This document shows positions 26,990 through 36,854 of a DNA stretch of 64,000 nt, piece after piece. The notes beneath the pieces were generated by a model that worked only from the letters and a program-made list of their open reading frames with translations, was not told where the DNA came from and did not search any database. Source of the stretch: Legionella longbeachae. Lineage in GTDB: Bacteria > Pseudomonadota > Gammaproteobacteria > Legionellales > Legionellaceae. The stretch spans positions 1 through 64,000 of the forward strand of contig NZ_RXNW01000011.1 of assembly GCF_004283175.1 (NCBI RefSeq). The letters run 5' to 3'. Each line of letters begins with the position of its first letter. Within the stretch, counting starts at the first letter, position 1. Both the position numbers and the translations under genes were made by a program.

Positions 26990-27901
26990 ATGAAAATGTC
27001 AGAAGGGCTTCATGAACGACGAGCTCTTAAACTATCAATAGCTGTTACCTTTCTCTTGGCCGTAGTAGGTATTTTCTTTGGGTTATTATCAGGTTCATTG
27101 GCTATTGTATTCGATGGTATGTTTAATATGGTCGATACCGTTATGTCAGTCCTTGCCCTTTTTGTCACCCGTCTTTTAACAAGCAAGGGGAGCCGGAGGT
27201 TTCAATATGGTTACTGGCATGTAGAACCTATGGTGCTTGTTTTGAATGGTAGTATCCTGATACTGCTCTGTACCTATGCGCTCGTCAATGCAATTGGCAG
27301 TTTGATGTCGGGTGGGCATGAACTGAATTTTGATTGGGCATTTGCGTTTGCCCTGTTGGTATTTTTTTTATCGACTGGGATGTATTTTTATTTAATTAAA
27401 GAAAACCGTAACATTAAGTCAGAATTCCTGCGATTAGACATTCAAAGCTGGTTAATGTCTGCATTAATTTCATCTTCTCTACTCATCGCGTTTGGGGTTG
27501 CTGCCTTGTTGGATGGGGGCGCCTACGGATATTTTACACCCTACATTGATCCTCTCATTTTAGCGATTCTTTCTGCTTGTTTGATTTTTATCCCTATGGG
27601 GGCGGTTCGTGATGCCATGCGAGATATCTTTCGCATGGCTCCCTTAGGCCTTGATGAAAAAATAAGAGAATTTTTAGATGAGCTTACCAGACAACGTGGC
27701 TTTAAAGCCTATACAAGCTACGTTGCAAAAATTGGACGTGCGCAATTTATTGAGATACATATCGTACTACCTAAAGGCTACCCAATTACAAGCATTGACA
27801 CCTTGGATGAAATTCGTAATGAAATAGCGGAAGCTATTGGAGAGGATACTCCAGAACGCTGGCTTACTATCGCGTTTACTGCAAATGAAAACTGGATTTA
27901 G
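26990..27901 (+). CDS. Cation diffusion facilitator family transporter
   Basis: A 303-residue protein with six helices and a C-terminal cytosolic domain (from about 205). The CDF helix-2 signature is present as SGSLAIVFDGMFNMVDT, and a YGYWHVEPMVLV stretch matches the loop before helix 3. CDF proteins export divalent metals by proton antiport; the metal here is not predictable. It lies 70 bases after dbpA and may be a separate transcript. Confidence 0.85.
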   Translation: MKMSEGLHERRALKLSIAVTFLLAVVGIFFGLLSGSLAIVFDGMFNMVDTVMSVLALFVTRLLTSKGSRRFQYGYWHVEPMVLVLNGSILILLCTYALVNAIGSLMSGGHELNFDWAFAFALLVFFLSTGMYFYLIKENRNIKSEFLRLDIQSWLMSALISSSLLIAFGVAALLDGGAYGYFTPYIDPLILAILSACLIFIPMGAVRDAMRDIFRMAPLGLDEKIREFLDELTRQRGFKAYTSYVAKIGRAQFIEIHIVLPKGYPITSIDTLDEIRNEIAEAIGEDTPERWLTIAFTANENWI

Positions 27902-28014
27902 GAAAAAGGAAGTCAGTTTTTATATAAACAGATCTGGACGCAGACTTATAGAAAGGAAATTTGACCAGAAGTAAAGATGGTGGTTTGCTTTCAATAAAAA
28001 CAGTCAAAAATCCC

Positions 28015-28722
28015 TCAAGTTAAAAAGTGGCTAATGAAAGGGAGAAGCAGTATATTGAATAAACCAGACAAAATCATAACCAGGCTAGCAATGGCTCCTT
28101 CAGTATTTCCTATTTTACGTGCCTGTGCCGTCCCTGCTGAATGGGCTCCGGCTCCAAAAAGGGCTCCTCTTGCCAATGGTGAATGGCATGATAAGTATTT
28201 TAGTAGAATATCACCAATAATCGCTCCCGATATGCCGGTAATAATGACAAATAATGCAGTAAGTTCAGTGGGGGCACCAATGCTTCGTGAGGCTTCCAGT
28301 GCGAATGGTGTGCTGATAGAGTGTGGTAGTAAACTTAATCGTATTTGATCATCAAGGCCTATAAGGTTTGCTAATAACCAACTTGACAACAGTGAAGTGA
28401 CACTTCCCGCAATCACACCAATCAAAAGTATCTGCCAATACTGGCGAATGAGTTGATGTTGTTCATAAATAGGGATTGCAAAGGCAACTGTAGCAGGCCC
28501 AATGAGTTGCACTAACCATCTTGTTCCGCTTAAATAATCCTGATAATTCACATCAAGTAAAAAAACAAGGCTTGCGAGAATGAGGGGTGCGAAAGTAAGT
28601 GGCATAAGCCACCAGAATGGCCATTTTTTGTATAGTTTTTTAGAGATATAATAGATGGCGATTGTTAAAGTTGACCAGAAAAGCGCCTGGATTGCCGGCT
28701 CAGAGAATATGGGGATTGGCAT
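28015..28722 (-). CDS. lrgB: LrgB/CidB-family membrane protein
   Basis: A 235-residue protein from ATG 28722 (an upstream in-frame start at 28755 is less likely). It has the LrgB signature: LLPHSISTPFALEASRSIGA, TGISGAIIGD and FGAGAHSAGTAQARKIG. With LrgA it modulates murein-hydrolase activity or pyruvate/metabolite flux. It overlaps the end of lrgA by 23 bases, so the two are translated together. Confidence 0.92.
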   Translation of the reverse strand: MPIPIFSEPAIQALFWSTLTIAIYYISKKLYKKWPFWWLMPLTFAPLILASLVFLLDVNYQDYLSGTRWLVQLIGPATVAFAIPIYEQHQLIRQYWQILLIGVIAGSVTSLLSSWLLANLIGLDDQIRLSLLPHSISTPFALEASRSIGAPTELTALFVIITGISGAIIGDILLKYLSCHSPLARGALFGAGAHSAGTAQARKIGNTEGAIASLVMILSGLFNILLLPFISHFLT

Positions 28723-29101
28723 GGCTTTTTCTCCAACGATAGCAATAATCAACAACTAAGGCAGTGATCAACATCACGGACAGGGTGCTAAGCACAATGA
28801 CAAAGAAAATCTTAAGCCCTAATAATCCAGCAAACTCTTGATGCTCCAGTACTGCAAGTACGGCTGGAATAAAAAAAAGAAGCATATCCGCCAGGAGTAA
28901 TTGAGCCCCAAACCTTATACTGTCTAGCTGTAGATGTTTTGTCACCAAGAGCAGCAAAACAATACCCAAACCCAATACCCCTCCAGACACTGGGAGCTTG
29001 ATAAGTTTCACAACCAGGTCGCTGGCAAACCAAAAAATTAAAACTAAAAGTACTTGAAATAAAGAGTTTTGCCGAATTGCTGCTGTCATATGCAAGATCA
29101 C
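28700..29101 (-). CDS. lrgA: LrgA/CidA-family holin-like protein
   Basis: A 133-residue protein with four hydrophobic helices and the CidA/LrgA stretch GGVLGLGIVLLLLVT followed by FIPAVLAVLE. It is the partner of the overlapping lrgB gene and is divergent from a LysR-type regulator 93 bases away, the usual cid/lrg arrangement. Confidence 0.9.
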   Translation of the reverse strand: MILHMTAAIRQNSLFQVLLVLIFWFASDLVVKLIKLPVSGGVLGLGIVLLLLVTKHLQLDSIRFGAQLLLADMLLFFIPAVLAVLEHQEFAGLLGLKIFFVIVLSTLSVMLITALVVDYCYRWRKSHANPHIL

Positions 29102-29194
29102 TTTGATTTTTTATCTTTCAATAAAGTTTACACTTTAGTAGAGTATGAATAAAATGAATTTATTGACTAATAATCATTCTAATTTGGAATAGTT

Positions 29195-30082
29195 ATGGAA
29201 TTTAAATTGCTTCGTATATTTATAGAAGTTGTGCAACAAGGCAATTTCTCCAAAGCAGCAGAAGTCCTTTTTGCTACCCAGTCCACGGTAAGTAAAGCGA
29301 TCAAACAACTTGAGGATGAGCTGGGAGTTACACTCATCGAGCGTTTTAAACGGCATAATGTACCTACTGCAGCAGGTGAAATCGTTTATCGCCGAGGGAT
29401 TAAACTTCTTGCGGATCGAGATGATCTTCTCAAAGAACTTGATGAAATTCGTGGTTTGAAGCAAGGTAAACTTCGTCTGGGTATTTCTCCTGTGGGAAGC
29501 TCTACCCTATTTGCCCCACTTTTTGCACGTTACAGGCAGCGTTATCCAGGTATTGAAGTGGAACTTATAGAGCATGGCAGTGATAAGCTTGCAGAATGTT
29601 TGCGCGCGGGGACTATAGATTTTGCGGGAACATTACTGCCTATTTCTGAAGAGTTTGATTGCCAGCCAGTCCGAAGTGAACCCATTGTTGCGCTTTTGGC
29701 TCGTAACCATCCTTTTGCAACTCGAGATTCGATTTCATTAAAAGAACTTCAAGATACTCCCTTCATTTTATTTGGTAGTGGTTTTGCCTTGCATCGATTA
29801 ATTTTGGATGCGTGCAGTCGTGTTGGTTTCCAGCCAAAAGTAGTTGCACAGAGCAGTCAAATTGATTTTATGTTGGAACTTGTATCCTCAGGGCTTGGTG
29901 TCGCTTTTTTACCGCGAATGATTAGTGCTGAGCGATCAAATCCACAGATCCATTCTCTTTTCCTTGATGATGACATGCTTCAATGGAACATGGCTATGAC
30001 ATGGCGCCGGAATGCCTATCTTTCAAGTGCGGCAAAAGCATGGTTGGCGTTGATCCGCGAAGTGGTACAGATAAGTAATTAA
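29195..30082 (+). CDS. LysR-family regulator, likely controlling lrgAB
   Basis: A 295-residue regulator: N-terminal winged HTH (RIFIEVVQQGNFSKAAEVLF, QSTVSKAIKQLE) and a periplasmic-binding-like effector domain (GKLRLGISPVG). Divergent orientation from lrgAB over a short 93-bp intergenic region suggests it is the CidR-like activator of that operon. Effector ligand unknown. Confidence 0.92.
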   Translation: MEFKLLRIFIEVVQQGNFSKAAEVLFATQSTVSKAIKQLEDELGVTLIERFKRHNVPTAAGEIVYRRGIKLLADRDDLLKELDEIRGLKQGKLRLGISPVGSSTLFAPLFARYRQRYPGIEVELIEHGSDKLAECLRAGTIDFAGTLLPISEEFDCQPVRSEPIVALLARNHPFATRDSISLKELQDTPFILFGSGFALHRLILDACSRVGFQPKVVAQSSQIDFMLELVSSGLGVAFLPRMISAERSNPQIHSLFLDDDMLQWNMAMTWRRNAYLSSAAKAWLALIREVVQISN

Positions 30083-30208
30083 TTTTTTGATTAAATTATT
30101 AGTACAACCTGATTGCACTCCGAAAAATTGGATTTACAATGCATCTATATGTGTTATACATATCAACAATGTATTTATATAAAACAATCTAGTCAGGATG
30201 ATCCGCCT

Positions 30209-32491
30209 ATGCAATCAAAAAACGAAAATAAGAAGCGTGTTTTATTGAACTCCCCCCTAGAACAAACGGTAGATTTTACCCCTGAATTCGAACAACTTAT
30301 GCGGACAGACCTGGCACAACAAAATCTCAATAAATTGGCTTCAGCAACCTATGATCGGGTGAAACAAGAGATAACCAATGCAGAAGAAGAATTAAATAAA
30401 ATAAAAACAAAAAAAGGCCACGTTAAAAAGAAAGCCACCTTGAATGAAACAATTATTAAAAAGAAAAATTGGATAAGCGAGGTAGATGATGAGGAAAGTA
30501 AAAACTTCTTGCCCCTGTGGTCTGCTATGTTTCATGGTTATCTGGTGGATTTAGTGGCTAATCCCAAAGAACATATTAAAAAACAGGGTTTAGTTGTTAA
30601 AGCAGCGAGTGAGGAATTTGTAAAACTACTGTTAACAGTACTCTCACAAGATATTAAAATCGAAGGAAAAAATTATACCGCTTCTGAGTTAAAAGCCTAC
30701 AAAAGCATTTTTAATCGATTTTCTGATTCAATCAAGGCAATCGTTATCGAAGATAAAAAAGAAATTACCTTAAAAAGAATTAGAAAAATCCTTAATGACC
30801 ATGATCTCACAATTGAACATGACTGTAATGGTCATGCAATCTATACCCAAATATATAAAGAGAAAAATCAAATAGTTATGACGCATTGCAATCGTGGTAA
30901 TGGTCAAAGATCAAATTATAATTTAGTTTATCGCGTTAATATCATAGGCTTGGATTTAAATAAGTTAAAAACAGCCATTGAAAAAATTACTGAGTTGAAT
31001 GTAGTAAATGGTAATGAAGAGGGCTATAAGAAGTTTTATGATCAATATGATAATACACTAAAAGATTTAGGTTTTAGTTTTAGCTGGGGCAAACATTCAA
31101 AATCCCAAAAAATAGGTAATTGTGTTCTGGCAAATTTAAAAGGTCTTTTGAAAGAACGAGTACCAGAAGATGTTTATAAATGGTGCACAACGCAAATGAG
31201 GAACCTCAGTACTCTCCAGCATTTAATAAATCCCATGTTGGAATCAGGTAAAAATCTAACCAATAAATCGTTCCATATAGATACTGATGGCGAGTTTTTT
31301 CACCTTAGACAATTAATCAATTATATTTTTGATAAATCGGTAGAGGGAATAGTCAATTGTTATTTTGGTAATACCAGGAAATCTGAAGCACTGAAGAAAG
31401 CACTTAAAGCGCTCGGAAATTATGAGAATATTATTAATGAAAATAAAGCGTTGACTACACCCTGTAGAGTTGATATTAAAAATTACATTCATTCGAAAAT
31501 AGATAGATACAAAAAAATATTATTCAACACCGAAATGCAGAAACCAGAAGTATTTTATCAGGTACTGTGGAATGAGGCAGAGAAAATTACTTCCTCATCT
31601 TCTGATGATTCAAGTAATAAAGAGTTGTTCAAACATTTAATAACAAAAGCAGCGAGTAACCCTCATTTTTTTAGCGATGTTTATGAGTATTTTAACCTGA
31701 AAAAAAAAGAAAACAGTAGTACCATACTTAAATTGGTATTTACCCAAGCGATAGAAATTATAATCCATGATACTGTTCTAAATGATCCAGAACACATTGC
31801 AGTTTATCAAGATTCGCTAAGAAAAATACTTTTAAAAGAATGTAAAAAACTTCCTTGTGAGCAAGAGCTCATTGCCTCATTAACAAATACTCATTTGACC
31901 AATATAGATCCAACGTTCTTTATCACTGCCTCCGCTATTATGAAAGATCGAAAAAACGATGAGAATAAGTATGAAACACTCAAATTATTGTTAAACGCCA
32001 CTTTAAAAAACAGGGAATTTTTAGATTTCTTTGTTCGAAAAAAGAAACCTCCTGTTTCCACATTTTTCAAACAGCAGAATCAGCCTCAAGAAAGGGGCGT
32101 GCTCCCTGTTTTTTTTAAAGCGGCAGCGGACTTTATTATTGATAATACAATATTACCTTTGACAGAAGAAAAATTGCAATTAAATATAGGCAAACTTTTT
32201 CATAATACAATGGAGCGTAAAACCGACACAGATAAGGTAAAAAGATTTTTAGAGCTTTTTTGTTATCAACAGTTAATTGACACTAAAAAAATTAATGAAA
32301 AAAATCTGGCTTATTGGAAAAATCTGCATATACTTGCTCATCAATGCAAACAAATCGATTATTGTCTTCCTGATGCACTCACAGTGGCAGACAGTGTACT
32401 TGATAGTTATCATAAATTAAAAACTCTAGCTCCCAAACAAACAATTAAACCGATGGATAAGCCTTTTTTTGACTTCAATTTTGGTTGGTAA
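30209..32491 (+). CDS. Large effector-like protein of unknown function
   Basis: A 760-residue protein. The start at ATG 30209 (AGGA upstream) is preferred over the TTG at 30113. It has no signal peptide or membrane helices. The first ~100 residues include a charged coiled-coil-like stretch (ITNAEEELNKIKTKKGHVKK) and the rest is mostly helical. No known domain is visible. Size, Lys/Asn/Glu richness and proximity to other effector-like genes suggest a Dot/Icm substrate, which is inference. Confidence 0.65.
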   Translation: MQSKNENKKRVLLNSPLEQTVDFTPEFEQLMRTDLAQQNLNKLASATYDRVKQEITNAEEELNKIKTKKGHVKKKATLNETIIKKKNWISEVDDEESKNFLPLWSAMFHGYLVDLVANPKEHIKKQGLVVKAASEEFVKLLLTVLSQDIKIEGKNYTASELKAYKSIFNRFSDSIKAIVIEDKKEITLKRIRKILNDHDLTIEHDCNGHAIYTQIYKEKNQIVMTHCNRGNGQRSNYNLVYRVNIIGLDLNKLKTAIEKITELNVVNGNEEGYKKFYDQYDNTLKDLGFSFSWGKHSKSQKIGNCVLANLKGLLKERVPEDVYKWCTTQMRNLSTLQHLINPMLESGKNLTNKSFHIDTDGEFFHLRQLINYIFDKSVEGIVNCYFGNTRKSEALKKALKALGNYENIINENKALTTPCRVDIKNYIHSKIDRYKKILFNTEMQKPEVFYQVLWNEAEKITSSSSDDSSNKELFKHLITKAASNPHFFSDVYEYFNLKKKENSSTILKLVFTQAIEIIIHDTVLNDPEHIAVYQDSLRKILLKECKKLPCEQELIASLTNTHLTNIDPTFFITASAIMKDRKNDENKYETLKLLLNATLKNREFLDFFVRKKKPPVSTFFKQQNQPQERGVLPVFFKAAADFIIDNTILPLTEEKLQLNIGKLFHNTMERKTDTDKVKRFLELFCYQQLIDTKKINEKNLAYWKNLHILAHQCKQIDYCLPDALTVADSVLDSYHKLKTLAPKQTIKPMDKPFFDFNFGW

Positions 32492-32500
32492 ACATCAAAA

Positions 32501-33436
32501 TCAGGCTCTAATGCTACTGGCATACTCTCGGGCTTTTGTCTCTTCAAGCACTTTGATCTTATTAATGGAGGCTTGGATATAATTTTGGGGATCGGCTATT
32601 AATTGATTAAATTCTTTCTGCACAATGAGCCTCTCTTTAGTTTTTAGGCGTGAATAGCTTCTAATATCTAAAGTAATGTCTTCGGAAGTAATAATATTAT
32701 AAAAAACAACATCAAAAGCTTCCAGAGGTATATATTCAAGCACTTTATCGTGATGGTTTTTAAAAAAAGTTTCAAATTCGATATCAAAAAAAGGATACTT
32801 GGCATATTGGCGTAGCAATTTATTATTGTCAAAGAAGGCTGAAACAAACGAATTAAAATAGCAGCGGTTTTTTTCACTGGGTTTTCGATTATCAGGAAGG
32901 TGATGTTCCCGTTTTAAATAATTTTCAACCTTTTTCGTCAGGTTAACTAAATCAGCTATAGGTGTATCTTTATCAAAATAAAGGGTAAACTGCTCTTTAA
33001 TATTAAAATATTCAGGAATAAGAATTTTAAAATCGAATTTCATATTATTCTGATCAGAGTTTGCTTCTTCAATTAAAAAATGGATTAATCCTAATACAAG
33101 AGGTTCAGGGAGGTTATTGGGATTATCTATAGCAACCCGTAATTTTAAAGAAGAAAGATCACGAGCGTCATATTCTGCGTGCAAACAACAAAGCTCTGCC
33201 AATTCCCCTAATTTTTGTCTGACTAGTTCAGCAAATTCAGAATTATTTTGTTTTTCAAAATATTCGGAAATTAATTGTTTTAACTCCACATAGGGGGCAC
33301 TTAATTGGATTTGCTTGTTTTTATATGGTGGAGTGATAACACAAAATTCTGCCCAACACTCACAAGTAACATCCCTGTTTTGTGCTTTAATTTTATTTTC
33401 AAGTTCTTCTTTTGAAAGTTGCCTGAACATTTTCAT
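32501..33436 (-). CDS. Effector-like protein of unknown function
   Basis: A 311-residue soluble protein that converges tail-to-tail with the preceding gene (nine bases between stops). It is acidic, without signal or membrane segments. Two cysteines lie close together (TCECWAEFC, about 24-32). I do not recognise a fold. The C-terminus is mainly helical (ASINKIKVLEETKAREY). Confidence 0.6.
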   Translation of the reverse strand: MKMFRQLSKEELENKIKAQNRDVTCECWAEFCVITPPYKNKQIQLSAPYVELKQLISEYFEKQNNSEFAELVRQKLGELAELCCLHAEYDARDLSSLKLRVAIDNPNNLPEPLVLGLIHFLIEEANSDQNNMKFDFKILIPEYFNIKEQFTLYFDKDTPIADLVNLTKKVENYLKREHHLPDNRKPSEKNRCYFNSFVSAFFDNNKLLRQYAKYPFFDIEFETFFKNHHDKVLEYIPLEAFDVVFYNIITSEDITLDIRSYSRLKTKERLIVQKEFNQLIADPQNYIQASINKIKVLEETKAREYASSIRA

Positions 33437-33483
33437 AATATTCCTGGTCTAAGGTTAACTCGTATAACAAGCTGTTTCTGTAA

Positions 33484-33507
33484 GCACCCTTAATAATATA
33501 AGGGTGC
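33484..33507. terminator. Hairpin between two minus-strand genes
   Basis: GCACCCTT-AATAATAT-AAGGGTGC is a perfect 8-bp stem just after the glycosyltransferase stop at 33530. No long T-run follows on the minus strand, so terminator function is only likely from position. Confidence 0.45.
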
Positions 33508-33529
33508 CCCCGGTTGTTTTATTTTCCTA

Positions 33530-35068
33530 CTATCTACGTAGGACATGCAGATCGCCACTAATACTTTTCGAAGGGTTTATTTTCTCAAAAAACTCGATAA
33601 CCGGTTGGAAAAAACCATGCCGGTTAAGAGTGGCGGGAGTATTTCTATCTGGTGGCACTGTACTTGGATCAGGCGTTTCAGTTTTTTCTAACTTGGTATG
33701 GTTAGTAGTTGAGATTAAATTGTTCCCAGGTGAACTTTTTACTTCATCAGCTTCTGTGAACAAGGACTGGGATAGAGCTGGAAATTGATCTCTATGCGAG
33801 AGTAATAAAGAATGTATCGATTTGTCATAAGGAAAAACAAATTTTACATTCTCTAATTGTTTTGGGTATTGCTGGGATAGTATTTTAAGGACATCAACCA
33901 TTTGCTCCTTACTTAAAAAAGCCATATATCTGTCAAGTCGTAAGGAGCCCGATTCCATTGTTAAATCATAGAGCAGTGAAGTCACCACGATTTCAGTTGC
34001 CTTTTCAGGGAAAGCGATTTGTTCCTTTTTTAATTTTAACCAGCTTAATTCATTCGTAAAGTAGAAACTCCTGAGAAAGCGTTCATTTTGTTCAATTGCA
34101 TCATCCAATTGAGGAAATTCTTGCTCATAGATGTCATTCAATGACGTTGGGCCTGTTACTTCTATCGTCCATTGTTTTAAAAACCCTTGAGTTGGCCAAG
34201 GTCTATCTGGATCAAAGGATAAGTAGGCACCTGAAGACGGGTTTTGATATTCGACCTCTTTTAATAATTCTGCAGCAGGCACAAGATATTTAGAAGCAAT
34301 TTTTTCCTGGATCTTTTGTAATATGTGGCAATGTCTAACCGCTAATATAAAATCATTGGAGCTGCCGTAATGTATTTGACAATAGGATTCTGGGCTATCA
34401 CCAAAGCGCTTTGCCATTTTATACACATCGAGGGGGTGCTGATTGCTACGAGTAAAGCGGACATCGCCTTTATGAATGTATAGCCCTTGAGGCGCTTTTA
34501 ATTCCTCTGGAAGCCTATGAAGAGGATCTGGATCGGCCACGACATCTACATCACTATAAATACCACCAAAGTGGTAGAGAATTGCAAGACGTAGTTGATC
34601 AGTTGCAGCAGCATAATTCCTTCGCAGTAACTCTAACTGATACATCTGTTCCGAAGGTCCAATATGACCATCTAATATACTGCTATCTATTAAATGGATT
34701 TTATTTTTTTTTGCCCAGTTAATGAGACTTTTCTGTTGTTCTGGGGTGTAAGCTGAAGAAGTAATCCAAAGTGTGGTTATATAGTCAGGATATAATTTTT
34801 TAAAAAGTGCAATCGTTTCCAGGTGGTTATTTTGGGGAGTGCATGCATCTATAGGGTTTACTATGTAGATGTAATTCATTCGTTTCGGTATGATACCTTC
34901 TTTAGGTTCTTCATAAGACTCTACAGGCACTTGAGCTAAATCATATTGTTCGATTTGCCCAGGTAAATCAGCAAGGGGTTGGGTTGGCTGAGCAACTTGT
35001 AATAATCCATAGGGATCTGGTAACAATGATGGGCTCTTAATAGTGAAAACGTCTAATCGGGTTTGCAT
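33530..35068 (-). CDS. TcdA/SetA-like DXD glycosyltransferase, probable effector
   Basis: A 512-residue protein. Residues ~60-270 form a GT-A glycosyltransferase of the Gly_transf_sug/TcdA-TcdB type: IPKRMNYIYIVNP near 62, ATDQLRLAILYHFGGIYSDV ending at the DVD metal motif (173-175), and VADPDPL. This family transfers a sugar from a UDP- or GDP-sugar to a protein; Legionella SetA and clostridial toxins are known members. The C-terminal ~230 residues are unassigned and may direct localisation. No signal peptide, as for Dot/Icm substrates. A PmrA-box-like sequence lies 42-61 bases upstream. Confidence 0.82.
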   Translation of the reverse strand: MQTRLDVFTIKSPSLLPDPYGLLQVAQPTQPLADLPGQIEQYDLAQVPVESYEEPKEGIIPKRMNYIYIVNPIDACTPQNNHLETIALFKKLYPDYITTLWITSSAYTPEQQKSLINWAKKNKIHLIDSSILDGHIGPSEQMYQLELLRRNYAAATDQLRLAILYHFGGIYSDVDVVADPDPLHRLPEELKAPQGLYIHKGDVRFTRSNQHPLDVYKMAKRFGDSPESYCQIHYGSSNDFILAVRHCHILQKIQEKIASKYLVPAAELLKEVEYQNPSSGAYLSFDPDRPWPTQGFLKQWTIEVTGPTSLNDIYEQEFPQLDDAIEQNERFLRSFYFTNELSWLKLKKEQIAFPEKATEIVVTSLLYDLTMESGSLRLDRYMAFLSKEQMVDVLKILSQQYPKQLENVKFVFPYDKSIHSLLLSHRDQFPALSQSLFTEADEVKSSPGNNLISTTNHTKLEKTETPDPSTVPPDRNTPATLNRHGFFQPVIEFFEKINPSKSISGDLHVLRR

Positions 35069-35109
35069 TTTTACTCCTAAATTATTTATTTCGATTAGTC
35101 TAAATGTTG

Positions 35110-35129
35110 ACCATTAAGATTTATTTAAG
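35110..35129 (-). promoter_or_regulatory. Candidate PmrA-type direct repeat
   Basis: On the minus strand CTTAAATAA-AT-CTTAATGGT has two half-sites 11 bases apart, resembling the PmrA element (cTTAATatT-N2-cTTAATatT) reported upstream of Legionella effector genes. The match is partial and the DNA is AT-rich. Otherwise 35069-35428 holds only the two divergent promoter regions. Confidence 0.35.
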
Positions 35130-35428
35130 AGTTAATGAATAAGAGTATTTTAAATTATTCCAAATAAGAATTTGTGCCTGATAGAAGATAGATCTCAATG
35201 ATAAGTGTATGCTTATTAAGAGTTTCCCAAACCTCATGCCATTTCATCTTGCAACGATAAAGTGAATCTCAAGAGTGTTAATACCTCTATTGGGAATACC
35301 AAGCCGACCCCTAAAATAGCTGATAAAAAACATCATTTTTGATGTTCTTCCTGGAAAGTAATCATAGGGTGTTTGCTTTGAAACTGGTCTATACTTGAAT
35401 AAAATTTCATGTTCATAGAGCTCATAAC

Positions 35429-36460
35429 ATGGCAAAAACAAAGGAAGATTATTTAGCTAAAAACCGTAGTTATGATGAAATACGTCATGCCGGTGCGATA
35501 GGTGATCTAAATGAAGGAATTGAAATAATACTGCATAATGTTCCAACAAGATTAATTGCATGGCCTGGCAATGGCTTCCAAACAGAAAGTATACACGTGT
35601 CAACACTTTCTCCCGGTATGGAAACGCCAATGTATAATTACCCTATTTCAGAAGAAGCATTCTTATGTGTCCAAGGGAAAGGTGAAGTATATCTTCGGGG
35701 AAAATGGGTAAGTATTGAGCCTGGTGATATGGCCTATTTTCCAGAAAACATCACTCATGCTCTGCGTAACCCTGTCAGCAATAAGGACGATTTTATTCTG
35801 GTTAACTCCATTACACCTCCTTTAGTAAGTTTATATGAAGATGCGGGTTTTTATATTCGTGGTATGGGCTCTATTGATTTTGATGCAGCAGAGGCAGCCA
35901 AAAAAACAATAATGCGTGGAAAAATTGACCCTGTTAATTACCTTCGTTACAGGGAAAACCATTCAGAGATGCGTGCCTGGAATTTAAAGTCACCTGATAT
36001 TCGTCGCCATGGCGCCTTATTTAATGTATTCAGAGGGGCTGAATTTGATGCCAATGGAAGCCCCATGCGATTTATTCTATGGCCCGGCCATGGCACGCGT
36101 CAATGTGGTTTCCATTTAACCCGCTGTGCACCTGGCGATTGCTTTGCTGCACATACGCATCCCATTTCAGACGAGTGTGTTCCTGTCTGGGCTGGTTCAG
36201 CACGTGGGCATCTGGATGGCCACTGGTTTGAAATGGGGATTCACGAATGCCTGCTGGCTCCGTGTGGTGTTCATCATGGCGGACCTCTAAATATAAAAAC
36301 TAAAGTTGGTGGTGATTTTGTACAGGACAGAGATACACTTTGGGGTGGATTTGCATCTCCACCTCAAGGTGATTTGTATTTGAGGGGAGGGTATATTAAC
36401 AATGAGCTTATTTCAGATCCCCCTTCTGCACGATTTACTAATATTGAACCATTAGATTGA
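35429..36460 (+). CDS. Bicupin protein
   Basis: A 343-residue protein with two cupin barrels. The first (about 50-140) has PISEEAFLCVQGKGEVYLRG and GDMAYFPENITHAL. The second (about 205-300) has AAHTHPISDECVPVWAGSAR and LAPCGVHHGG, giving His-x-His...Glu-like metal ligands. Such proteins are metal-dependent dioxygenases, isomerases or aminohydrolases. The substrate cannot be told. The gene stands alone. Confidence 0.8.
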   Translation: MAKTKEDYLAKNRSYDEIRHAGAIGDLNEGIEIILHNVPTRLIAWPGNGFQTESIHVSTLSPGMETPMYNYPISEEAFLCVQGKGEVYLRGKWVSIEPGDMAYFPENITHALRNPVSNKDDFILVNSITPPLVSLYEDAGFYIRGMGSIDFDAAEAAKKTIMRGKIDPVNYLRYRENHSEMRAWNLKSPDIRRHGALFNVFRGAEFDANGSPMRFILWPGHGTRQCGFHLTRCAPGDCFAAHTHPISDECVPVWAGSARGHLDGHWFEMGIHECLLAPCGVHHGGPLNIKTKVGGDFVQDRDTLWGGFASPPQGDLYLRGGYINNELISDPPSARFTNIEPLD

Positions 36461-36854
36461 TAAAAAGTGGCTAGGTGCGGAGTAGAAATAGGTTAAAATC
36501 GCCAACAATTTAAATGCCAGCGCATTTATTAATAATCTTATTCAGAGTTATAGTAGGGCCGCGAATAATAAAGGGTTGCCAGTGGGGGCAATTATTTCAA
36601 TGCCACTAACCGCAAAAATATTTTCTCGTTAAAAGAAGTTGTGAATCCATTAAGGCTTTCTTGCATTGAGCAGCGCAGTAGAGCTATTTGTCTATTTTTG
36701 GCTTTAATTACATAAGCTATTTTTGTTAGATTTCGACCCAAGCTTGCCTCATTATGTAGATTAAGCAAATCCTATCTATAATTTAATTTAAATCGAGTTT
36801 TTCCATAGCGTGAAAGGGAAATATATTTCATATCTGCTGAGCTGGAGGTAATCA
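36461..36854. other. Intergenic region without a gene
   Basis: I find no coding frame or RNA gene. The last part should carry the promoter of the permease gene, whose start has GGAGG at 36845-36849. Confidence 0.4.
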
